Source: Tepidisphaeraceae bacterium
GTDB taxonomy: Bacteria > Planctomycetota > Phycisphaerae > Tepidisphaerales > Tepidisphaeraceae
Assembly (NCBI GenBank): GCA_035998445.1
Contig: DASYHQ010000008.1
Coordinates: 220,744-284,743 of the forward strand
Direction: 5' to 3'
DNA length: 64,000 nucleotides
Shown here piece by piece: positions 62,422 through 64,000 of this stretch. The notes under the pieces were generated by a model. It saw nothing but the letters and a program-made list of their open reading frames with translations. It did no database searches and had not been told where the DNA came from. Positions within the stretch are counted from its first letter, which is position 1, and every line of letters begins with the position of its first letter. Made by a program: the position numbers and the translations under genes.

Positions 62422-63438
62422 TCATCGATCGCTGGCCGGTGACGATGGCATAGATGTCGCCGCCTTCAGATGCTCTTCGAGCAACTTGACAACCCCTTGA
62501 GCGCGAAAGTATCGCGCACTTTCCAAGGCGGTCCATGGTTCTCGCCCCATGCCGCGAACGCGAATGGTTACGTCGGCACCGGCGTCGAGCAGTGCCCTCA
62601 GTGCCTCGATGCGCGTATCATCAGAAGTAAACTGGATGAGGGCGGTGCCGCCGACCTTCTGCTGTGCGTTCACGTCTGCGCCAGCCTCGGCCAACAGCTT
62701 GATCGCGTTGGCCTTGTTGAACGTGACCGCCCGGAACAGTGGGGTCTCGCCCTTATGATTGCGTGCTTCAAGGTCGGCCTTGTGTTCGATCAACGCTTGC
62801 ATCGCTTCCAGGTGACCCCCTGCCGCCGCCTCGCCAAGCGGGGTGTTGTAGCCTTGTTTGTCCCCCTGGTTGGGATCTGCGCCCTTGTCGATGAGCTGCC
62901 GGATGACCGCGGCCGGCGCGCCCGCGGCGGCCGCCCAGTACAGCGGCGTTCGCCCGTCGCGGTCGGTCTGGTTGACGTCGGCGCCGCTGTCGATCAACAG
63001 CTTGGCAAGATCGGGACGCCCCACGGTCACGGCGGTCACGAGCACGCCCCGCCCGTTGCGGTCGACCTTGCTGGGATCCGCGCCGGATCGCAACAGCAGT
63101 TCAGCGATGGCTACGCCCGGCGTGCGCGGCGTGAACATCAGCGCCGTGGTCCCACCATCGCCGACTGCGTCGACCTTGGCTCCCTTCTCAATCAGCAGGC
63201 TCGCCGCTTCGAGCCGGCCCAATGCCACGGCGTTCATTAGTGGTGTGCGGGAGTTCTCGGGGAGGTCGACGCGTGGGTCCCCCTTGTCCACAGCTTTGAT
63301 GAACTCTAAGTCGTTTGCCGTTACAGCGTCGAAGACCGACCGATCAGCCCCTCTTGGATCGCATCCGCACAGGAGCAACGCCAACGCGAAGCCCGCGCAG
63401 TGCCTCATCAAACCTTGCCTTGAACTGAAGACGCTCAT
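62422..63438 (-). CDS. Ankyrin-repeat lipoprotein
   Basis: 338 residues from the ATG at 63438; an ATG at 63408 (MRHCAGFALALLLCGC) is an equally good start. Lipobox ALLLCGC indicates a lipoprotein. About seven ankyrin repeats follow, e.g. NSRTPLMNAVALGRLEAASL then LIEKGAKVD; GGTTALMFTPRTPGVAIAEL; GRGVLVTAVTVGRPDLAKLL; GRTPLYWAAAAGAPAAVIRQ; GYNTPLGEAAAGGHLEAMQA; KGETPLFRAVTFNKANAIKL. They build a protein-binding scaffold exposed to the periplasm or surface. No catalytic domain. Its 5' side is crowded with repeats. Confidence 0.9.
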   Translation of the reverse strand: MSVFSSRQGLMRHCAGFALALLLCGCDPRGADRSVFDAVTANDLEFIKAVDKGDPRVDLPENSRTPLMNAVALGRLEAASLLIEKGAKVDAVGDGGTTALMFTPRTPGVAIAELLLRSGADPSKVDRNGRGVLVTAVTVGRPDLAKLLIDSGADVNQTDRDGRTPLYWAAAAGAPAAVIRQLIDKGADPNQGDKQGYNTPLGEAAAGGHLEAMQALIEHKADLEARNHKGETPLFRAVTFNKANAIKLLAEAGADVNAQQKVGGTALIQFTSDDTRIEALRALLDAGADVTIRVRGMGREPWTALESARYFRAQGVVKLLEEHLKAATSMPSSPASDR

Positions 63439-63533
63439 AGCACCGCCCGGAGTGAGGGTTAGATAAGGCGGGGGCACGGGTTGGTACGCCAACTTGTGTC
63501 TTTGCCTCACCCCTTCGTAGTCGGCCGGAGGAT

Positions 63534-63586
63534 TAAAGGGGTCGGGAGTCATTGTTGTCGACAATCAAAGACTCCCGACCCCTTTA
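63534..63586. repeat. Family J long hairpin
   Basis: TAAAGGGGTCGGGAGTC (63534-63550) and its perfect complement GACTCCCGACCCCTTTA (63570-63586), with ATTGTTGTCGACAAT forming an inner hairpin in the loop. Found once here. Confidence 0.85.
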
Positions 63587-63645
63587 TCGACCCTCGAGGT
63601 GTTGGAGAAGACGTAGCGGCCACAATGCCGGGCGCCACGGGTCGG

Positions 63646-63730
63646 CGGGTGGCACAGGCTGGTACTCCTGCCTGTGCGTAATGGCGGTCGGTGGGGAAGC
63701 ACAGGTACGAGTACGAACCTGTGCCACCCG
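63646..63730. repeat. Variant hairpin doublet with GTGG and TACT/GTAC loops
   Basis: CGGGTGGCACAGGCTGGTAC then TCCTGCCTGTGC at the left; GCACAGGTACGAGTACGAAC then CTGTGCCACCCG at the right. Combines a family F-like stem with the GGTACTCC core. Confidence 0.8.
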
Positions 63731-63771
63731 CCGCGGCCGCGCCGGAGAAGGATAACGGGACAGAGAAGGAT

Positions 63772-63819
63772 AACGGGACAGGTCCAATTACTCATTTAAC
63801 TGGACCTGTCCCGTTTTTT
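63772..63819 (+). terminator. Terminator-like hairpin, family K
   Basis: AACGGGACAGGTCCA (63772-63786) pairs perfectly with TGGACCTGTCCCGTT (63801-63815), followed by a run of six T ending at 63819. It is preceded by a tandem 17-bp copy AGAAGGATAACGGGACA at 63747 and 63764. A related half (GGACCTGTCCCGCC) is at about 62346. Confidence 0.75.
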
Positions 63820-63872
63820 GTTCGCGAACCACAAGGAGCTTACCCGCCGGCCCGGTCCGCTGCATTGGCTGG

Positions 63873-64000
63873 TTATGCTGCGGCCGCACCGCCGAGAACG
63901 TGAACGGCCCACCAACTGCCCAGGCCGGCGAGTAGCACGCAGAGCAGCACGACGAGCAGATACAAGTTCGCCCACCATTGTGGTGGCGACCATTCCCGCG
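63873..64000 (-). CDS. C-terminal part of a membrane protein (runs off the window)
   Basis: The last 42 residues of a gene that enters from beyond 64000 and stops with TAA at 63873-63875. The visible sequence REWSPPQWWANLYLLVVLLC then VLLAGLGSWWAVHVLGGAAA is a polar, Trp-rich loop and one membrane span ending the protein. Too little is present to name the family. The overlapping Arg-rich frame is a shadow. Confidence 0.6.
   Translation of the reverse strand, partial: REWSPPQWWANLYLLVVLLCVLLAGLGSWWAVHVLGGAAAA

Overview
The window comes from a high-GC member of the Planctomycetota, most likely class Phycisphaerae (Tepidisphaeraceae-like). The evidence is the company of genes: prepilin-type proteins with the block [20 protein letters not shown] followed by [16 protein letters not shown] exported proteins, CPRCGYDVR zinc-ribbon miniproteins, a GH50-type glycosidase, a XylR-like (LacI sensor plus AraC) regulator, and 23S-5S rRNA genes with no 16S gene attached. 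This is inference from gene content, not from a database search.

Layout. 0-6 kb: a cut-off membrane protein, pheS (without pheT), then an rrl-rrf unit with a promoter, a long leader, two levels of processing stem and a good terminator. 6-16 kb: YjbQ-type protein, LysM lipoprotein, flavin amine oxidase, ThuA-like protein, a secreted HExxH metallopeptidase, serA and prmC. 16-25 kb: a large PEP-CTERM protein, sucD, small planctomycete-type proteins, a small phosphatase-like protein and a GH50-like secreted glycosidase. 25-30.3 kb: a complete MacA-MacB(ATPase)-MacB(permease)-TolC export operon on the minus strand. 30.4-40.7 kb: sorbosone/glucose dehydrogenase-like lipoprotein, AI-2E-type permease, polysaccharide deacetylase-like protein, two prepilin-like proteins, a LacI regulator divergent from an alginate-lyase-family protein (each preceded by a copy of one operator), and a potassium channel. 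41-47 kb: a type IV pilus motor operon pilB-vapD-pilT-pilB with a VapD ribonuclease-type gene inside it. 47-64 kb: a probable decayed gene, XylR-like regulator, PEP-CTERM and prepilin proteins, ettA, a PEP-CTERM serine protease, a BNR-repeat protein, kdsA, a diacylglycerol-kinase-like gene, a TPR protein with two RNA-polymerase alpha-CTD-like domains, a SpoIID lipoprotein, DUF3592, DUF4259, GNAT and ankyrin proteins, and the end of another membrane protein.

The strongest unexplained signal is between the genes. About thirty intergenic elements fall into several sequence families (A to K below), yet share one architecture: a short hairpin unit at one end and its reverse complement at the other, often with GTGG, GTAG or GTGC just outside the hairpin. 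Family A has seven copies of nearly constant length (138-148 bp). Several elements sit concentrically inside one another; the most extreme is a ~560 bp nested palindrome at 32874-33437. This resembles REP/BIME doublets moved by Y1 (RAYT) transposases, but no such gene is in the window. One element has been captured by the start of the TolC-like gene.

Limits: start codons were chosen by reading ribosome-binding sites and signal peptides by eye; family assignments are from recognised motifs, without alignment or database search.
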